A stretch of 64,000 bases of DNA from Palleronia pelagia (GCF_900110115.1 NZ_FOCM01000007.1:121962-185961); one strand, 5' to 3'. Shown: positions 19,659 to 29,458, counted from the first letter of the stretch. Made by a program: numbers and translations. Notes: generated by a model from the sequence alone, not told the origin.

Positions 19659-20462
19659 CTAGCCAGCAGCCAGGTGATCGCGGATCAGCGTGGCAACCGC
19701 TTCGGGATGGGTCAGCGGGGCCATGTGTCCCGCGCCCCGCACCGTGACCGGCCGCGCCTGCGGCATCCGCGCGGACAGCGCGTCGTGGATCGCCCCGATC
19801 ACCGGCGCGGCCCGTTCGCCCGCGACCAGCAGCGTCGGCGCCGTGGCCCGCTCCAGCCAACCGGGATGCATCAACCCGCCGCTGTCATGCTCGATCCCGT
19901 CGGACGCGGCCGGGATCAGGTGGATGCGGTCCACCATCGCCTGTCGCTGCGCCGCCGGGAGCTTGTCGAAGGCGCGGTCGTCGCCCCATTGCGCGGTGAA
20001 CAGGCGCGTGGCCTCGACCCGGTCGCCCCGCGTCATCGCCTCGGCGAAGGCCTGGAAGCCGGCGCGATGCCTCGCGTGCGCCTCGGTCCCGCGGGCGGCG
20101 GCGAAGAACACCGGCTCGACCAGCACCATGCGGCGCACGAGGTCCGGCCGCTCCACCGCCAATCGCAGGGCCACGGTCGCCCCGAAGGAATGACCGATGA
20201 GGTCGGTCGGCCCGTCGCAGAAGCTCTCGGCGATGCGCGTGGACAGGGCATGGATGTCGCCGTCGCGCTCGGACCAATCGCCCGAGCGCCCGTGCCCCGG
20301 CAGGTCGAACGCGGTGGCGGTCACCTCCTGCGACAGGCGCTCGGTCACCGGTGTCCACGCGCGGTGCGATGCCAACGAGCAGTGCAGGAACAGCGCGCGC
20401 CGCGGCCCGCTGCCATAGGTCTGGTGCGCGACCGGGAAGCCCGCGCGGGTGTCGTGGATCAT
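19659..20462 (-). CDS. Alpha/beta-hydrolase
   Basis: Cytoplasmic hydrolase of 267 residues. Oxyanion segment is ALFLHCSLASHRAW, the nucleophile elbow is GHSFGAT (about residue 98), the acid lies in the late TLLVAGE region, and the histidine is in GAGHMAPL near the C terminus. The small cap suits short esters or lactones. Translationally coupled to the isomerase gene upstream (ATGA overlap), which suggests a shared catabolic step. Substrate unknown. Confidence 0.85.
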   Translation of the reverse strand: MIHDTRAGFPVAHQTYGSGPRRALFLHCSLASHRAWTPVTERLSQEVTATAFDLPGHGRSGDWSERDGDIHALSTRIAESFCDGPTDLIGHSFGATVALRLAVERPDLVRRMVLVEPVFFAAARGTEAHARHRAGFQAFAEAMTRGDRVEATRLFTAQWGDDRAFDKLPAAQRQAMVDRIHLIPAASDGIEHDSGGLMHPGWLERATAPTLLVAGERAAPVIGAIHDALSARMPQARPVTVRGAGHMAPLTHPEAVATLIRDHLAAG

Positions 20463-21055
20463 GCCTGGCCCAGCGCCCAGTCAAGCTGGTCGAGCCTGTC
20501 CTGGCCCCAGAACCGCTGATCGTCGTCGGTGATGTAGAACGGCGCCCCGAAGACGCCGGCGGCCACCGCGTCCTCGAGATTGCGGGCATAGGTCTCGGCC
20601 CCGGTCAGCAGCCCGCTATCGGCCAGCTTGGGGTCGAAGCCGTGGGCCGACAGCACGTCGCGGATCACGTCGTCCTCGGCGATGTTCTTCTCCTCGGCCC
20701 AGCAGGCCCGGCCGATTCCGTGAACCAGCCCGCCCAGGTCGCCGCCGCCCGCGGCCTGTGCCGCGATGATCGCGTAGGACGACGGAGCGGGGTTCGTGGG
20801 AAAGAAGGCCGGTTTTACGTTCAGGGGCAGGCCCGCCATGTCGGCGGTGCGGCGCAGGTCCTGAAGGCGGTATTCCTGGCGGTTCGGATGCCGTTCGCCG
20901 GGGGGCGTGCCGCCGGTGCGCGAGAACAGCCCGAGGATGTCGAGCGGCTTGTAGGTGATGGAATGCCCGTGCCTGTAGGCAATCTCCTCAAGCCGGGTTC
21001 CGGCGAGGTAGGTAAACGGGGAAATCGTGGCGAAATAGTAGTCAATCCGCGCCAT
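20459..21055 (-). CDS. 2-hydroxychromene-2-carboxylate isomerase-like protein
   Basis: DsbA-fold, kappa-class-GST-related protein of 198 residues. Motifs: DYYFATISPFTYLAG at the N terminus, NPAPSSYAIIAAQ in the helical insert, and GVFGAPFYITDDDQRFWGQDRL near the C terminus with the cis-proline. The active-site position is a serine, as in isomerases rather than a CxxC pair. NahD-like enzymes use glutathione. In Rhodobacterales it may serve general aromatic or thiol chemistry; no ring-cleavage genes are nearby. Confidence 0.85.
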   Translation of the reverse strand: MARIDYYFATISPFTYLAGTRLEEIAYRHGHSITYKPLDILGLFSRTGGTPPGERHPNRQEYRLQDLRRTADMAGLPLNVKPAFFPTNPAPSSYAIIAAQAAGGGDLGGLVHGIGRACWAEEKNIAEDDVIRDVLSAHGFDPKLADSGLLTGAETYARNLEDAVAAGVFGAPFYITDDDQRFWGQDRLDQLDWALGQA

Positions 21056-21155
21056 TACAGGGCCTCGCTGTCCGGGTAGGTTTGCCGCAGCCTAGGCCCG
21101 TGCTAGGCGGTGTCAACGCGGGCGAATCCGTCCCGATGCTGCCAAAGGTCCGCCC

Positions 21156-22175
21156 ATGCCCACCCCGTCCGAACCCAAGCTCATTTCCGGCAACGCCAAC
21201 CAGACGCTTGCAAAAGCCATCGCGCGGCGGATGTCTATGCACCGGGGCATGAATATCGGGCTTTGCGACGCGCGGGTCGAACGGTTCAACGACGCCGAGA
21301 TCTTCGTCGAGGTCTACGAGAATGTCCGCGGCGAGGACATGTTCCTGATCCAGCCCACCTCGAACCCCGCGAACGACAACCTGATGGAACTGCTCATCAT
21401 GTCGGACGCGCTGCGTCGATCCTCGGCCGCACGCATCACCGCCGTGATCCCCTATTTCGGCTACGCCCGCCAGGACCGTCGCACCAAGGCCCGCACCCCC
21501 ATCACGGCCAAGCTGGTCGCGAACATGATCGTCGAGGCGGGGATCGAGCGGGTCCTGACCATGGATCTCCACGCGGCGCAGATCCAGGGCTTCTTCGATA
21601 TTCCGGTCGACAACCTCTACGCCTCCCCGGTCTTCGCGTTGGACATCAAGGACGCGTTTCGGGGCCAAATGGACGATGTGATGGTGATCTCGCCCGACGT
21701 GGGTGGCGTCGCCCGCGCGCGCGAACTGGCCAAGCGCATCGGTGCCCCGCTGGCCATCGTGGACAAGCGCCGCGAACGCGCCGGCGAGGTCAGCGAGATG
21801 ACGGTGATCGGTGACGTGACCGACCGCACCTGCATCATCGTGGACGACATCGTCGACACCGCCGGAACGCTCTGCAAGGCGGCCGAGACGCTGCTGAGCG
21901 CCGGCGCGAAAGAGGTGCACGCCTACATCACACACGGCGTGCTGTCCGGGCCGGCCGTCAGCCGGGTCACCGACTCGGTCATGAAATCGCTGGTGATCTC
22001 GGACAGCATCGAGGCGACGGCGGCGGTGAAGGCCTGCGATAAGATCCGCATCGTGCCCATGGCGCCGATGTTCGCGCAGGCCATCCTGAACATCTGGCAC
22101 GGCACGTCGGTCAGCAGCCTGTTCGACCCCGACACGCTGGGCCCGATCTACGAGGGGCTCTACGCCACCGAGTAG
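21156..22175 (+). CDS. prs: Ribose-phosphate pyrophosphokinase
   Basis: Makes PRPP from ribose 5-phosphate and ATP for purines, pyrimidines, histidine and tryptophan; 339 residues. Signatures: [10 protein letters not shown], the flexible loop [37 protein letters not shown], and the PRPP loop [13 protein letters not shown] (about residue 229). Stand-alone with its own promoter, divergent from the hydrolase-isomerase pair. Confidence 0.97.
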   Translation: MPTPSEPKLISGNANQTLAKAIARRMSMHRGMNIGLCDARVERFNDAEIFVEVYENVRGEDMFLIQPTSNPANDNLMELLIMSDALRRSSAARITAVIPYFGYARQDRRTKARTPITAKLVANMIVEAGIERVLTMDLHAAQIQGFFDIPVDNLYASPVFALDIKDAFRGQMDDVMVISPDVGGVARARELAKRIGAPLAIVDKRRERAGEVSEMTVIGDVTDRTCIIVDDIVDTAGTLCKAAETLLSAGAKEVHAYITHGVLSGPAVSRVTDSVMKSLVISDSIEATAAVKACDKIRIVPMAPMFAQAILNIWHGTSVSSLFDPDTLGPIYEGLYATE

Positions 22176-22397
22176 GCGGCAGGACGACGGGGCCGCCGCT
22201 TCCCGGACTTGTTAAGGACGGGAACCCGAGGTCGGGGGGCAATGGTGTAATCAGCCCGTTGCCCGAGCAATCGTCGCGGGGCTTGCTTCTTTCTTCCGGG
22301 CCGCTGATGTCACGCGGATGTCCGACGATCGGCCGCCTGGTTAACACTGCCATCGTCGAATGCGGCGTGAGGGCGACGGGACGCCCCACTCACAGGA

Positions 22398-22535
22398 TCA
22401 GAGCGCGCCGATGAGCAGGCCGAGGGCCATGATCGCCACCATGAAGGCCATGAGTTTTGCGAGATACCAGGGGCTGGGCTCACTGGGGTTCAGATCGGAC
22501 CAGACCTTGCGCATCGTGCCACGAATATCGCGCAT
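22398..22535 (-). CDS. Single-pass small membrane protein (45 residues)
   Basis: Short gene with a strong ribosome site (CCGGAGGAACACCCC before ATG 22535). The protein has a basic N terminus (MRDIRGTMRKVWSDLNPS), then one transmembrane helix (WYLAKLMAFMVAIMALGLLI). It lies downstream of htpX on the same strand, 123 nt away. Function unknown; small membrane proteins of this kind often modulate a neighbouring membrane enzyme, which here could be HtpX (inference). Confidence 0.6.
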   Translation of the reverse strand: MRDIRGTMRKVWSDLNPSEPSPWYLAKLMAFMVAIMALGLLIGAL

Positions 22536-22658
22536 GGGGTGTTCCTCCGGGGTTTGGTGGAGGGTCAACGGATCGCCCAAGGGCATGTTCCACATGCGCG
22601 GTCGGACCGCACCGCGCGCCGGGTGCGAAGCAGACGAGGTCCTTCCAGGAGCCCCGGA

Positions 22659-23573
22659 CTACGACCAGGGCCCCTTGCGCTGCCCCCGCCCCGCGCGCGG
22701 GATGCGGCTGTCCGACACCGGCTGCACCCTTGGCGTCGTGCCGCCGCCCGCCAGTTCCCGCAGCGCGGCGACACGATTCTCGGTGGCTGGGTGGGTGGCG
22801 AACAGGCTGTCGTGCTTGTGGGCGTGCAGCGGGTTGATGATGAACATGTGCGCGGTGGCCGGGTTACGCTCGGCCGCGTGGTTGTCGACGCGCGCGGCGC
22901 CCGACGCGATCTTCTCCAGCGCCGACGCAAGCCACATGGGCTGACCGCAGATCTCGGCCCCGGCCTTGTCGGCGGCATATTCACGTGTGCGGCTGATCGC
23001 CATCTGCACCAGCGCCGCGGCCAGCGGCGCGAGGATCATCATGGCGATCGTCCCCACCAGCCCGAGCCGTTCGCGTGAGCCGCCGAAGAACAACGCGAAG
23101 TTCGCCAACATGGAGATCGCACCGGCGAAGGTCGCGGTGACGGTCATGATCGCGGTGTCGTGGTTGCGGATATGGGCGAGCTCGTGGGCGATGACGCCCG
23201 CGACCTCTTCGCGCGACAGGCTGCGCACCAGCCCCGCGGTCACGGCGACGGCGGCATTCTCGGGGTTGCGGCCCGTGGCGAAGGCGTTCGGCTGGGCCGT
23301 GTCGATGTAATAGAGCTTTGGCATGGGCAGCCCGGCATTGCGCGCCAGCTCGGCCGTCATGTCGTGCAGGCCCATCCGGTCCCCGGGCGGGATCGGCTGG
23401 GCATTGTGCATGCGCAGGACCATCCGGTCCGAGTTCCACCAGCTGAACGCGTTCATCCCCGCTGCGACCACCAGCGCGATCAGCGCGCCGCCGGTCCCCC
23501 CGATCAGGTAGCCCACGCCCATGAACAGCGCGGTCATCGCCGCCATCAGGATCGCAGTCTTCGCATAACCCAT
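22659..23573 (-). CDS. htpX: Membrane zinc metalloprotease HtpX
   Basis: M48-family inner-membrane protease of 304 residues that degrades misfolded membrane proteins. Two N-terminal transmembrane segments (4-25 and 28-45) precede the zinc site [10 protein letters not shown] (about residue 130) with the third ligand in [14 protein letters not shown]. Two further hydrophobic segments lie at about 145-190. The C-terminal basic tail ([13 protein letters not shown]) is normal for the order. ATG at 23573. Works with FtsH and SPFH proteins elsewhere. Confidence 0.95.
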   Translation of the reverse strand: MGYAKTAILMAAMTALFMGVGYLIGGTGGALIALVVAAGMNAFSWWNSDRMVLRMHNAQPIPPGDRMGLHDMTAELARNAGLPMPKLYYIDTAQPNAFATGRNPENAAVAVTAGLVRSLSREEVAGVIAHELAHIRNHDTAIMTVTATFAGAISMLANFALFFGGSRERLGLVGTIAMMILAPLAAALVQMAISRTREYAADKAGAEICGQPMWLASALEKIASGAARVDNHAAERNPATAHMFIINPLHAHKHDSLFATHPATENRVAALRELAGGGTTPRVQPVSDSRIPRAGRGQRKGPWS

Positions 23574-23838
23574 GGGACACCCCGGAAGCAGTCGGTTGAA
23601 GGTAGCAAAAATATGGAGGCGCCCGGCGCCTTTGCAAGCGGCCGATCGGCGCGCGGCAGGCGCCCGAGGACCCTGGGCTGGGCCGCCGCGTCACGCATTC
23701 TTCACCGCCCCCGCCTGTTGACGGCCGGGCGGCCCGCCACAGTTCTTCCTTCAACCGCGCACCCCACCGGGGGGCCGCGCAGACGGCCAAGCACCGCCGC
23801 GAACGGCGGCCCACGGCCCCGTCAGGAGGAGCTCATCC

Positions 23839-24816
23839 ATGAAGCGTCACATCACCATCGCCGGCCTCGCCGCCACCACCGCCCTGGCGCTCGCCGGCAC
23901 CGCCCGGGCGCAGGACAGCTGTGGCGAAGTCTCGATCACCGAGATGGACTGGGCCTCGGCCGCCATCGTCACCAACGTCTCGGTCTTCCTCATGGAACAG
24001 GGCTATGGCTGCGACGTCACCGTGGTGCCGTCCTCGACCACCGCGGCGCTGGTCTCGGTGGCCGAGACGGGCGAGCCCGACATCGTGACCGAGGTCTGGC
24101 CCAACGGGAACCCGTCCTACGACCGGCTGTCAGAAGAGGGTCGGATCGTCACAGTCGCCGACGTGCTGTCCGACGGCAGCCGCCAGGGCTGGTACGTGCC
24201 GACCTCGCTGGTCGAGGAACACCCCGAGCTCGCTACGCTCGAGGGCCTGCTGGCGAACCCGGATCTGGTCGGCAACCGGCTCCATTCCTGCCCGGACGGC
24301 TGGGCCTGCCGCTATTCGACCGAGGCGCTGGCCGAAGCCGTGGGCGTTGAGGAGGCCGGGATCGAGGTCTTCCAGCACGGCTCGGGCGAGACGCTGGCCA
24401 CCTCCATGGCCGCGGCTGTCGAGAACGACGACCCGTGGCTCGGCTACTACTGGGAGCCGACGGCGATCATCGGCAAGTACGACATGACGCTGGTCGATCT
24501 GGGCGAATACGATTTCGACACGTTCGAGTGCAACCAGGACCCCGATTGCGAAACCAACGGCGTTACCGCCTACCCCAGCACGCCCGTCTATACCGTCGTC
24601 ACCACCGATTTCGAGGACGAGCACCCCGAGCTGACAGAGCTCATGTCCAACGTGTCCTTCACCAACGACCAGATGGGCGCCGTGCTGGCCTGGCAGGAGG
24701 ACAACAGCGCCTCACCCGAGGAAGCGGCGGTGTATTTCCTGCGGGAATACTCGGATGTCTGGCAGACCTGGGTGAACGACGCGGCACGGGAGCAGTTGTC
24801 GGCCTTGATCGAGTAA
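23839..24816 (+). CDS. Orphan glycine-betaine/choline-type ABC substrate-binding protein
   Basis: Periplasmic OpuAC/ProX-like binding protein of 325 residues. A signal peptide (MKRHITIAGLAATTALALAGTARA) is followed by the type II fold with ITEMDWASAAIVTNV, DIVTEVWPNGNPSYD and GYYWEPTAIIGKYDMTLV. Aromatic residues in the last two segments are the usual quaternary-amine cage. Cysteines (CPDGWAC, CNQDPDC) could form disulfides. GGAGGAG precedes ATG 23839. No permease or ATPase gene is adjacent, so it must work with a remote transporter. Confidence 0.88.
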   Translation: MKRHITIAGLAATTALALAGTARAQDSCGEVSITEMDWASAAIVTNVSVFLMEQGYGCDVTVVPSSTTAALVSVAETGEPDIVTEVWPNGNPSYDRLSEEGRIVTVADVLSDGSRQGWYVPTSLVEEHPELATLEGLLANPDLVGNRLHSCPDGWACRYSTEALAEAVGVEEAGIEVFQHGSGETLATSMAAAVENDDPWLGYYWEPTAIIGKYDMTLVDLGEYDFDTFECNQDPDCETNGVTAYPSTPVYTVVTTDFEDEHPELTELMSNVSFTNDQMGAVLAWQEDNSASPEEAAVYFLREYSDVWQTWVNDAAREQLSALIE

Positions 24817-25277
24817 GGGGCGATCTGTCCGCCGTGGGATAGGGCGGAACCGGATGCAGGGCCGACGCCTTCGGTGGCGGTCGGGGTTCTGCTGTGCGGG
24901 ACCTTTTTGCCGTTCGCCGCACCTGCTCAGTTTACGCTGGAATTGCGAAGCGCTGCAGAATGAAGAGCGGGAAGCTGACCTTCGCTGCAGATACAGGGTG
25001 ATCGATATACGAGAGTGAAAGCTGACATTCGGTTGCTTCGACACCATTGGAATTGCGACATCGCGATCGCACGGTCCGTTACCTTGGAAATTTCATTCCT
25101 AGTATGACGCTTCGATGTCAGAATAGACGTCCTGCCAGACTGACATCGAACTTAGAAATGAGGGCACGCTCGAAAAACCCTTGGCCGATGAGGGGCGATT
25201 GTTCTTCGGTAGCGATAGGACAAGGATTAGAGTCAAAGTACAGCTTACGGGGAAGGCGCACAGCAACGATAGAGATC
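24817..25277. other. Gene-poor stretch at the boundary of the Nit1C cluster
   Basis: About 460 bp between the binding-protein gene and the convergent nitH. Base composition is visibly less GC-rich from 24930 to 25270 than in either neighbour. I see no convincing gene, RNA or terminator; short open frames here lack ribosome sites and family features. It may mark an old junction. Confidence 0.4.
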
Positions 25278-26567
25278 TTACCCGAAGCGCCGGCCTTTCG
25301 AGCCTTGGCCAAGTCGCCGGATGATACAACTGGTCACATGATCCGCGTCTTCGCCAACGCCAAGAAACCGGCCCGAGCCCCAGGTGTGCAACCAACCCAA
25401 CCCGAGAAAATAGACGCCGTCCACGTCACAGACGCCACGATGATGGATCGGCCTTCCGGTGCCATCAAGGCAATCCACATGGAGCCAGCCGTAATCGGGC
25501 CGGAATCCGATACACCAGAGGATCGACGTGATCCCTTCCTCATCGGCGTCGACTTCGGTGATCTCGGAGCCGGGCCGCCAGGCCTTTTCGAATGGCGGCT
25601 CTGCCGGGGCCTCTATACCCTTTTCGTCGATATAGGCGTCGATCATCTTGCGGATACCGATATAGCTGTCGTCCGCATCATCCAGATTTTTTTCAAGATC
25701 GGGGGCAAACGTGATCGTCGAGCCCTTCATCCCCGTCACTGACCCGTAGAGTTGCAAGCCATCCAGCGCGAATTTGCGCAGGTCTATTTCGTGACCGCCA
25801 TCTCGACCGGACATGTAATGATTGGTCTTGGCCTCCGTTGCCTTTGGATCGGGCTGCTGGTCGATCGTCCTCTCATAATAGCCCATCTCGTGCAGCCAGT
25901 CCGTGGCATCGCGACCCCGGTACATGCGCGGGCTGCGCGGGGCGGGACCGACTGCCAACGCCACGTCGCGCCCGGCAATTCGCAGATCCTCCATAAGCTG
26001 GACGCCCGACTGTCCGGTGCCGACCACAAGGCACTTGCCCTCGGGAATATCTGCCGGGCTCCGGTAATCCCGCGTGTGAAGGTGGGCAATCGACGGATCG
26101 AGATCGGCGGCATAGGGTGGCGTGATCGGTCGGTCATACCCGCCCGAGGCCACGATCACGTGCTCAGCTGACCAAAGCCCGTCATCGGTATCGACCTCGA
26201 ACCGTCCGTCGGCGTTCTGTGCGACACGGGTGACTGTGATGCCCTCGCGCAGTGGCGCATCAAAGCTATCCGCAAACGCCTCGACATAGTCCACGATCTC
26301 GTCCTTGAGCATGAAGCCCTCCGGATCGTCGCCTTGATAGGGAAAGCCCGGCAAACGGCACTGCCAGTTGGGCGTCACGAGGCAAAAACTGTCCCAGCGC
26401 TGGTTTTTCCAGGCGTGGAACCGGGTATGTCGCTCCAGCACGACATGCTCGACCCCCTGTCGGCACAAATACCACGAAGCGGAAAGCCCCGCCTGGCCTG
26501 CACCGATGATGACTACGGGGATATTCACGCGGGAATTCGGCATCGGACTCACGTTATCGACAAGCAT
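25278..26567 (-). CDS. nitH: MSMEG_0569-family flavin-dependent oxidoreductase NitH
   Basis: Last gene of the Nit1C cluster; FAD/NAD(P)H-dependent monooxygenase-like protein of 429 residues. FAD-binding GAGQAGLSA at residues 22-30, the flavin monooxygenase fingerprint around LERHTRFHAWKNQRWDSF, and a second Rossmann motif CLVVGTGQSGVQL (about 175) for NAD(P)H. Start ATG 26567 has GAGGAGA 9 nt upstream and overlaps nitG by 19 nt; ATG 26543 is an alternative. The family occurs almost only in Nit1C loci. The substrate is not known; oxidation of a nitrile, oxime or imine is an inference from the cluster. Confidence 0.88.
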   Translation of the reverse strand: MLVDNVSPMPNSRVNIPVVIIGAGQAGLSASWYLCRQGVEHVVLERHTRFHAWKNQRWDSFCLVTPNWQCRLPGFPYQGDDPEGFMLKDEIVDYVEAFADSFDAPLREGITVTRVAQNADGRFEVDTDDGLWSAEHVIVASGGYDRPITPPYAADLDPSIAHLHTRDYRSPADIPEGKCLVVGTGQSGVQLMEDLRIAGRDVALAVGPAPRSPRMYRGRDATDWLHEMGYYERTIDQQPDPKATEAKTNHYMSGRDGGHEIDLRKFALDGLQLYGSVTGMKGSTITFAPDLEKNLDDADDSYIGIRKMIDAYIDEKGIEAPAEPPFEKAWRPGSEITEVDADEEGITSILWCIGFRPDYGWLHVDCLDGTGRPIHHRGVCDVDGVYFLGLGWLHTWGSGRFLGVGEDADHVTSCIIRRLGQGSKGRRFG

Positions 26568-26827
26568 GTAACGGTCTCCTCGGGGGAAAAGTCGGCTGCG
26601 CGGGCCTTGATCGACGCGGCCTGCGCATCGGCAGAACTGCACCGAAATCCAAACTTGGCCTCGACGCGGCGCGCGGCGTGGTCCAGCCCGGCCTCACTGC
26701 GTTTCAGAAACTCGGTGAGTGGATAGCTCGCTCCGGCCGTCAGATGCTCGTGGATCGTCGTGGACGGGGAATAACAAATGTCTTCCTTGCCATCAGGCCA
26801 GCGAATGCGAAACGCGACTTCAGGCAT
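26549..26827 (-). CDS. nitG: MSMEG_0570-family nitrogen-starvation protein NitG
   Basis: Small protein of 92 residues: MPEVAFRIRWPDG, then ICYSPSTTIHEHLTAGASYP, PLTEFLKRSEAGLDHAA and RVEAKFGFRCSSA. The pattern is that of the family named for its induction in nitrogen starvation. No catalytic motif is evident. Overlaps nitF by 8 nt and nitH by 19 nt. Its cluster position (sixth of seven) matches NitG of Pseudomonas Nit1C loci. Function unknown; two of its cysteines lie in CSS and CY contexts. Confidence 0.85.
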   Translation of the reverse strand: MPEVAFRIRWPDGKEDICYSPSTTIHEHLTAGASYPLTEFLKRSEAGLDHAARRVEAKFGFRCSSADAQAASIKARAADFSPEETVTCLSIT

Positions 26828-27797
26828 GGGCGGGCGCCTTTTTCGGTGCGAGGCCAAGATAGGGATCTGCCGCGTGATCCCAGAGCGTCCCGCGCGCGCT
26901 TCCCGCCCGCAGAGTGATCCTCATATCAGATGTGATGCGTCCGATGGAGGCGGCAGAGATGTCGCGGCTGCCAAATCGCTCGAGGACCGCCGCAACATTG
27001 CCAGGCTTGGCGGCGAGCAGGAAGCCGAAGCTTGGAAAGGTGGTCATCCAACGCTCCAGGCAGACTTCGGTCGGGCAGGTGATGGCGTCGAGGTCAATCT
27101 CGATACCCACTCCGGAGCATTCCGCCAGCATCAGCGCCGTGCCGGCTATGCCGCCCTGACTGATATCTTTGCCAGCATGTACCAGTCCGGCTTCTGCGAG
27201 ATCGGGCAGCAGAGCCAGATCCTCGCGCAGCCGCAGAGGTTCGACCCCTAGAAAAGCAGGGAAGTTGTTGCTCTCGCCCGCATATTCGCCTCGCAGATCG
27301 ACGGCGGCGATCAGGATATCGCCGGGCTCCGCGTCAAAACTGGTTATCAGCGCCTTTGCGTGTCCGTACATGCTGGCCGCGAGTTGGGGGCGATCAGTAC
27401 GAAGATTGGAATGCCCCCCCACGATAGGAATTTGGTAGGCAGCGCTCGCCTCGGACATACCTTTGAGGATGTCAGCAGCGGTCTCGGCGTCGGGGGCCCA
27501 AAGCGCATTGGTCAGTGCCGTGGCGCGGCCGCCCATCGCGGCGATGTCGGACGCATTCACCATGACCGCGCACCAACCTGCGAACCACGGCGCATCGGCC
27601 ACGAACTCGTTCATGAACCCTTCTGTTGCCAAAAGCTGCCAGCCGTCTGCGACACGCAGCGCGGCGGCGTCGTCGCCGGGGCGTCCAAGGCTGTCTTGCC
27701 CGAGGCCAAGCCCGCGGCAAACGATGTCTATGTCGCGCTTGCCCGTCACATGAGGATGCGCGGCCAGCTTGGCGGCAAGGCTTGCCGGATCGGTCAT
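26820..27797 (-). CDS. nitF: AIR-synthase-related protein NitF (sll0787 family)
   Basis: PurM/SelD-like ATP-binding fold protein of 325 residues. Seen: RPGDDAAALRVADGW (nucleotide/metal-binding loop, about residue 39), NASDIAAMGGRATALTNALW, GGHSNLRTD and GKDISQGGIAGTALML. The family resembles AIR synthase but is separate from purine synthesis, so it probably phosphorylates or activates a cluster-specific metabolite. ATGA overlap with nitE upstream and 8-nt overlap with nitG downstream. Confidence 0.87.
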   Translation of the reverse strand: MTDPASLAAKLAAHPHVTGKRDIDIVCRGLGLGQDSLGRPGDDAAALRVADGWQLLATEGFMNEFVADAPWFAGWCAVMVNASDIAAMGGRATALTNALWAPDAETAADILKGMSEASAAYQIPIVGGHSNLRTDRPQLAASMYGHAKALITSFDAEPGDILIAAVDLRGEYAGESNNFPAFLGVEPLRLREDLALLPDLAEAGLVHAGKDISQGGIAGTALMLAECSGVGIEIDLDAITCPTEVCLERWMTTFPSFGFLLAAKPGNVAAVLERFGSRDISAASIGRITSDMRITLRAGSARGTLWDHAADPYLGLAPKKAPAHA

Positions 27798-28339
27798 GCC
27801 GCCCGCCGGTTCGTCAGCGCCATCCAGCCACGTGCCGGATCCTCGATCGGCGGATAGGCGGCAAGATCCGCGCGCATCTTCATGTGTGGGTGGCCATGCA
27901 GGTCCCGTTCGCCAAGCGAGGTCCAGTTCAGCTTTTCGAACAGCGGCACGTTCTGCATCTGCACAAAAGCCAGGAACAGCTTACACCCACGCCCATGCGC
28001 CGTACCGACTGCCAGCCGAACAAGTTCGGCGCCAAGGCGACCAACCCGGCGATATCCCGGGGCGACCGCCAGTCGTGACCCCCACCAGACCTGTGGATCT
28101 GCTTCGTGGATCCGCACTGTTCCGACAACTTCGTCGGCTTCCGAGGCCATCGTCGAAATCGCAACCAGCGGCAGCGCAACCTTGTCGATTTCGTCGCGAT
28201 CATGATCGGGAAAGATACCCTGCTCGGTCACAAAAGTGCGGTGCCGGAGCGACGCCGCACCGCCGATTTCCCAGGGCCTCGTGGCCTGTCGGATCAGGAA
28301 TTCCGGTGTTACGAAGGCTTCCGGCTTTTCAATGATCAT
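27794..28339 (-). CDS. nitE: MSMEG_0567-family GNAT acyltransferase NitE
   Basis: GNAT-fold N-acyltransferase of 181 residues. The acetyl-CoA pyrophosphate loop lies in RLAVAPGYRRVGRLGAELV (about residue 110), preceded by the beta4 strand EVVGTVRIHEADPQVW. The C-terminal VPLFEKLNWTSLGERDLHGH fits the family. ATG 28339 overlaps nitD's stop by 4 nt. In other Nit1C loci the equivalent is an essential part of the cluster. Acceptor molecule unknown. Confidence 0.87.
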   Translation of the reverse strand: MIIEKPEAFVTPEFLIRQATRPWEIGGAASLRHRTFVTEQGIFPDHDRDEIDKVALPLVAISTMASEADEVVGTVRIHEADPQVWWGSRLAVAPGYRRVGRLGAELVRLAVGTAHGRGCKLFLAFVQMQNVPLFEKLNWTSLGERDLHGHPHMKMRADLAAYPPIEDPARGWMALTNRRAA

Positions 28340-29454
28340 GCCGGAACCTTCTCGCGCGGTGCGAGCTTTTCGAATGCCGAGAGAGCTGAACAAGCCCCGC
28401 AACGTCCGCAGCCGGCCTTTATGTCTTCTGCGCGCATCCCATTCTCGCGGATCATCCGGGCGAGCGGCGGCAGGACGCTGTGCATGAACTCGGGCGTCGG
28501 AGACGGGTGGCTTTCGAGCGGTGTGCCCGAGACGGGCACGAAGGGCACAACAAAGGGATAGACGCCCATCGCCGTCAGACGCTCGGACATCTCGAGGATA
28601 GCCTCTGCAGTGTCGCCCAGACCCGCAAGGATATAGGTCGACACCTGCCCCCAACCGAAAATCTCGACGGCGGCGGCAAAACTGTCATAATACTTTGAAA
28701 GCGGCACTTGCGCCTTGCCCGGCATGATCTCGGCCCGAAGCTCTGGCGTGACGACTTCCAGATGCATTCCGAGGCTGTCGATGCCTGCATCCTTCATCCG
28801 GCGCAGCCATGCATCGTCATCGGGCGGCTCGCACTGGCCTTGCAGCGGCAGGTCGACGGCGGCGCGGATCGCCTCGGCGCTGTCGGCCAGCACCCGGGCG
28901 CCGCGATCCTTGCCGGCGGGCGTGCCGGTGGTCATCACCATGTGCTTGACCCCGTCCAGCCGGACGGCAGCGCTGGCCACCTCGGCCAGTTGTGCCGGCG
29001 TCTTGTGGGCGATGGTGCGCCCGGCGGCGAGGCTTTGACCGATGGCGCAGAACTTGCAGGTCTTCTTGCGGCTTTCGTAGCGGATGCAGGTCTGCAGCAC
29101 CGTGGTCGCCAGAACGTCCTTGGAGTGCAACTGCGCGATGTGGCCGTAGGGAATGCCATCCGCCGTTTCCAGATCCAGGAAACTGGCGCGCTTGGGAAAG
29201 CTGACTTCGGCAAAGAACACTCCGTCCTTGGTAACCCGCGCATGTCCGTCTGCGTCCGGAGCCTCGACAAGATACGGGCTGTCGAAAGCAGAGTGCGTGT
29301 GGACCGGGATCATGACGGTCATACCATCAATGGTGACCGCCTTGTGATCGGTCGGCCCCGCCCCGCCGCGCCGACTGTCGGCGCCGGCACGTGGGTCGAC
29401 CATGCGCATGCCCCGGGTCTGGAGATCGGTGATAACGGAACCTGTCTGTGTCAT
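28336..29454 (-). CDS. nitD: MSMEG_0568-family radical SAM protein NitD
   Basis: Radical S-adenosylmethionine enzyme of 372 residues. The cluster-binding cysteines are C123, C133 and C136, spaced C-x9-C-x2-C instead of the usual C-x3-C-x2-C. The barrel continues with MVMTTGTPAGKDRG (SAM-binding glycine region), LPLQGQCEPP and GLGDTAEAILEMSERL. C-terminal cysteines C349, C352 and C355 (CGRCGAC) could bind a second Fe-S cluster. Located 4 nt after nitC and overlapping nitE. The reaction is unknown. Confidence 0.9.
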   Translation of the reverse strand: MTQTGSVITDLQTRGMRMVDPRAGADSRRGGAGPTDHKAVTIDGMTVMIPVHTHSAFDSPYLVEAPDADGHARVTKDGVFFAEVSFPKRASFLDLETADGIPYGHIAQLHSKDVLATTVLQTCIRYESRKKTCKFCAIGQSLAAGRTIAHKTPAQLAEVASAAVRLDGVKHMVMTTGTPAGKDRGARVLADSAEAIRAAVDLPLQGQCEPPDDDAWLRRMKDAGIDSLGMHLEVVTPELRAEIMPGKAQVPLSKYYDSFAAAVEIFGWGQVSTYILAGLGDTAEAILEMSERLTAMGVYPFVVPFVPVSGTPLESHPSPTPEFMHSVLPPLARMIRENGMRAEDIKAGCGRCGACSALSAFEKLAPREKVPA

Positions 29455-29458
29455 AGCG

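Noticed and set aside
25118..25312. 64-codon minus-strand frame downstream of nitH
   Set aside because: TTG start, overlaps the nitH end in another phase, no ribosome site or similarity.
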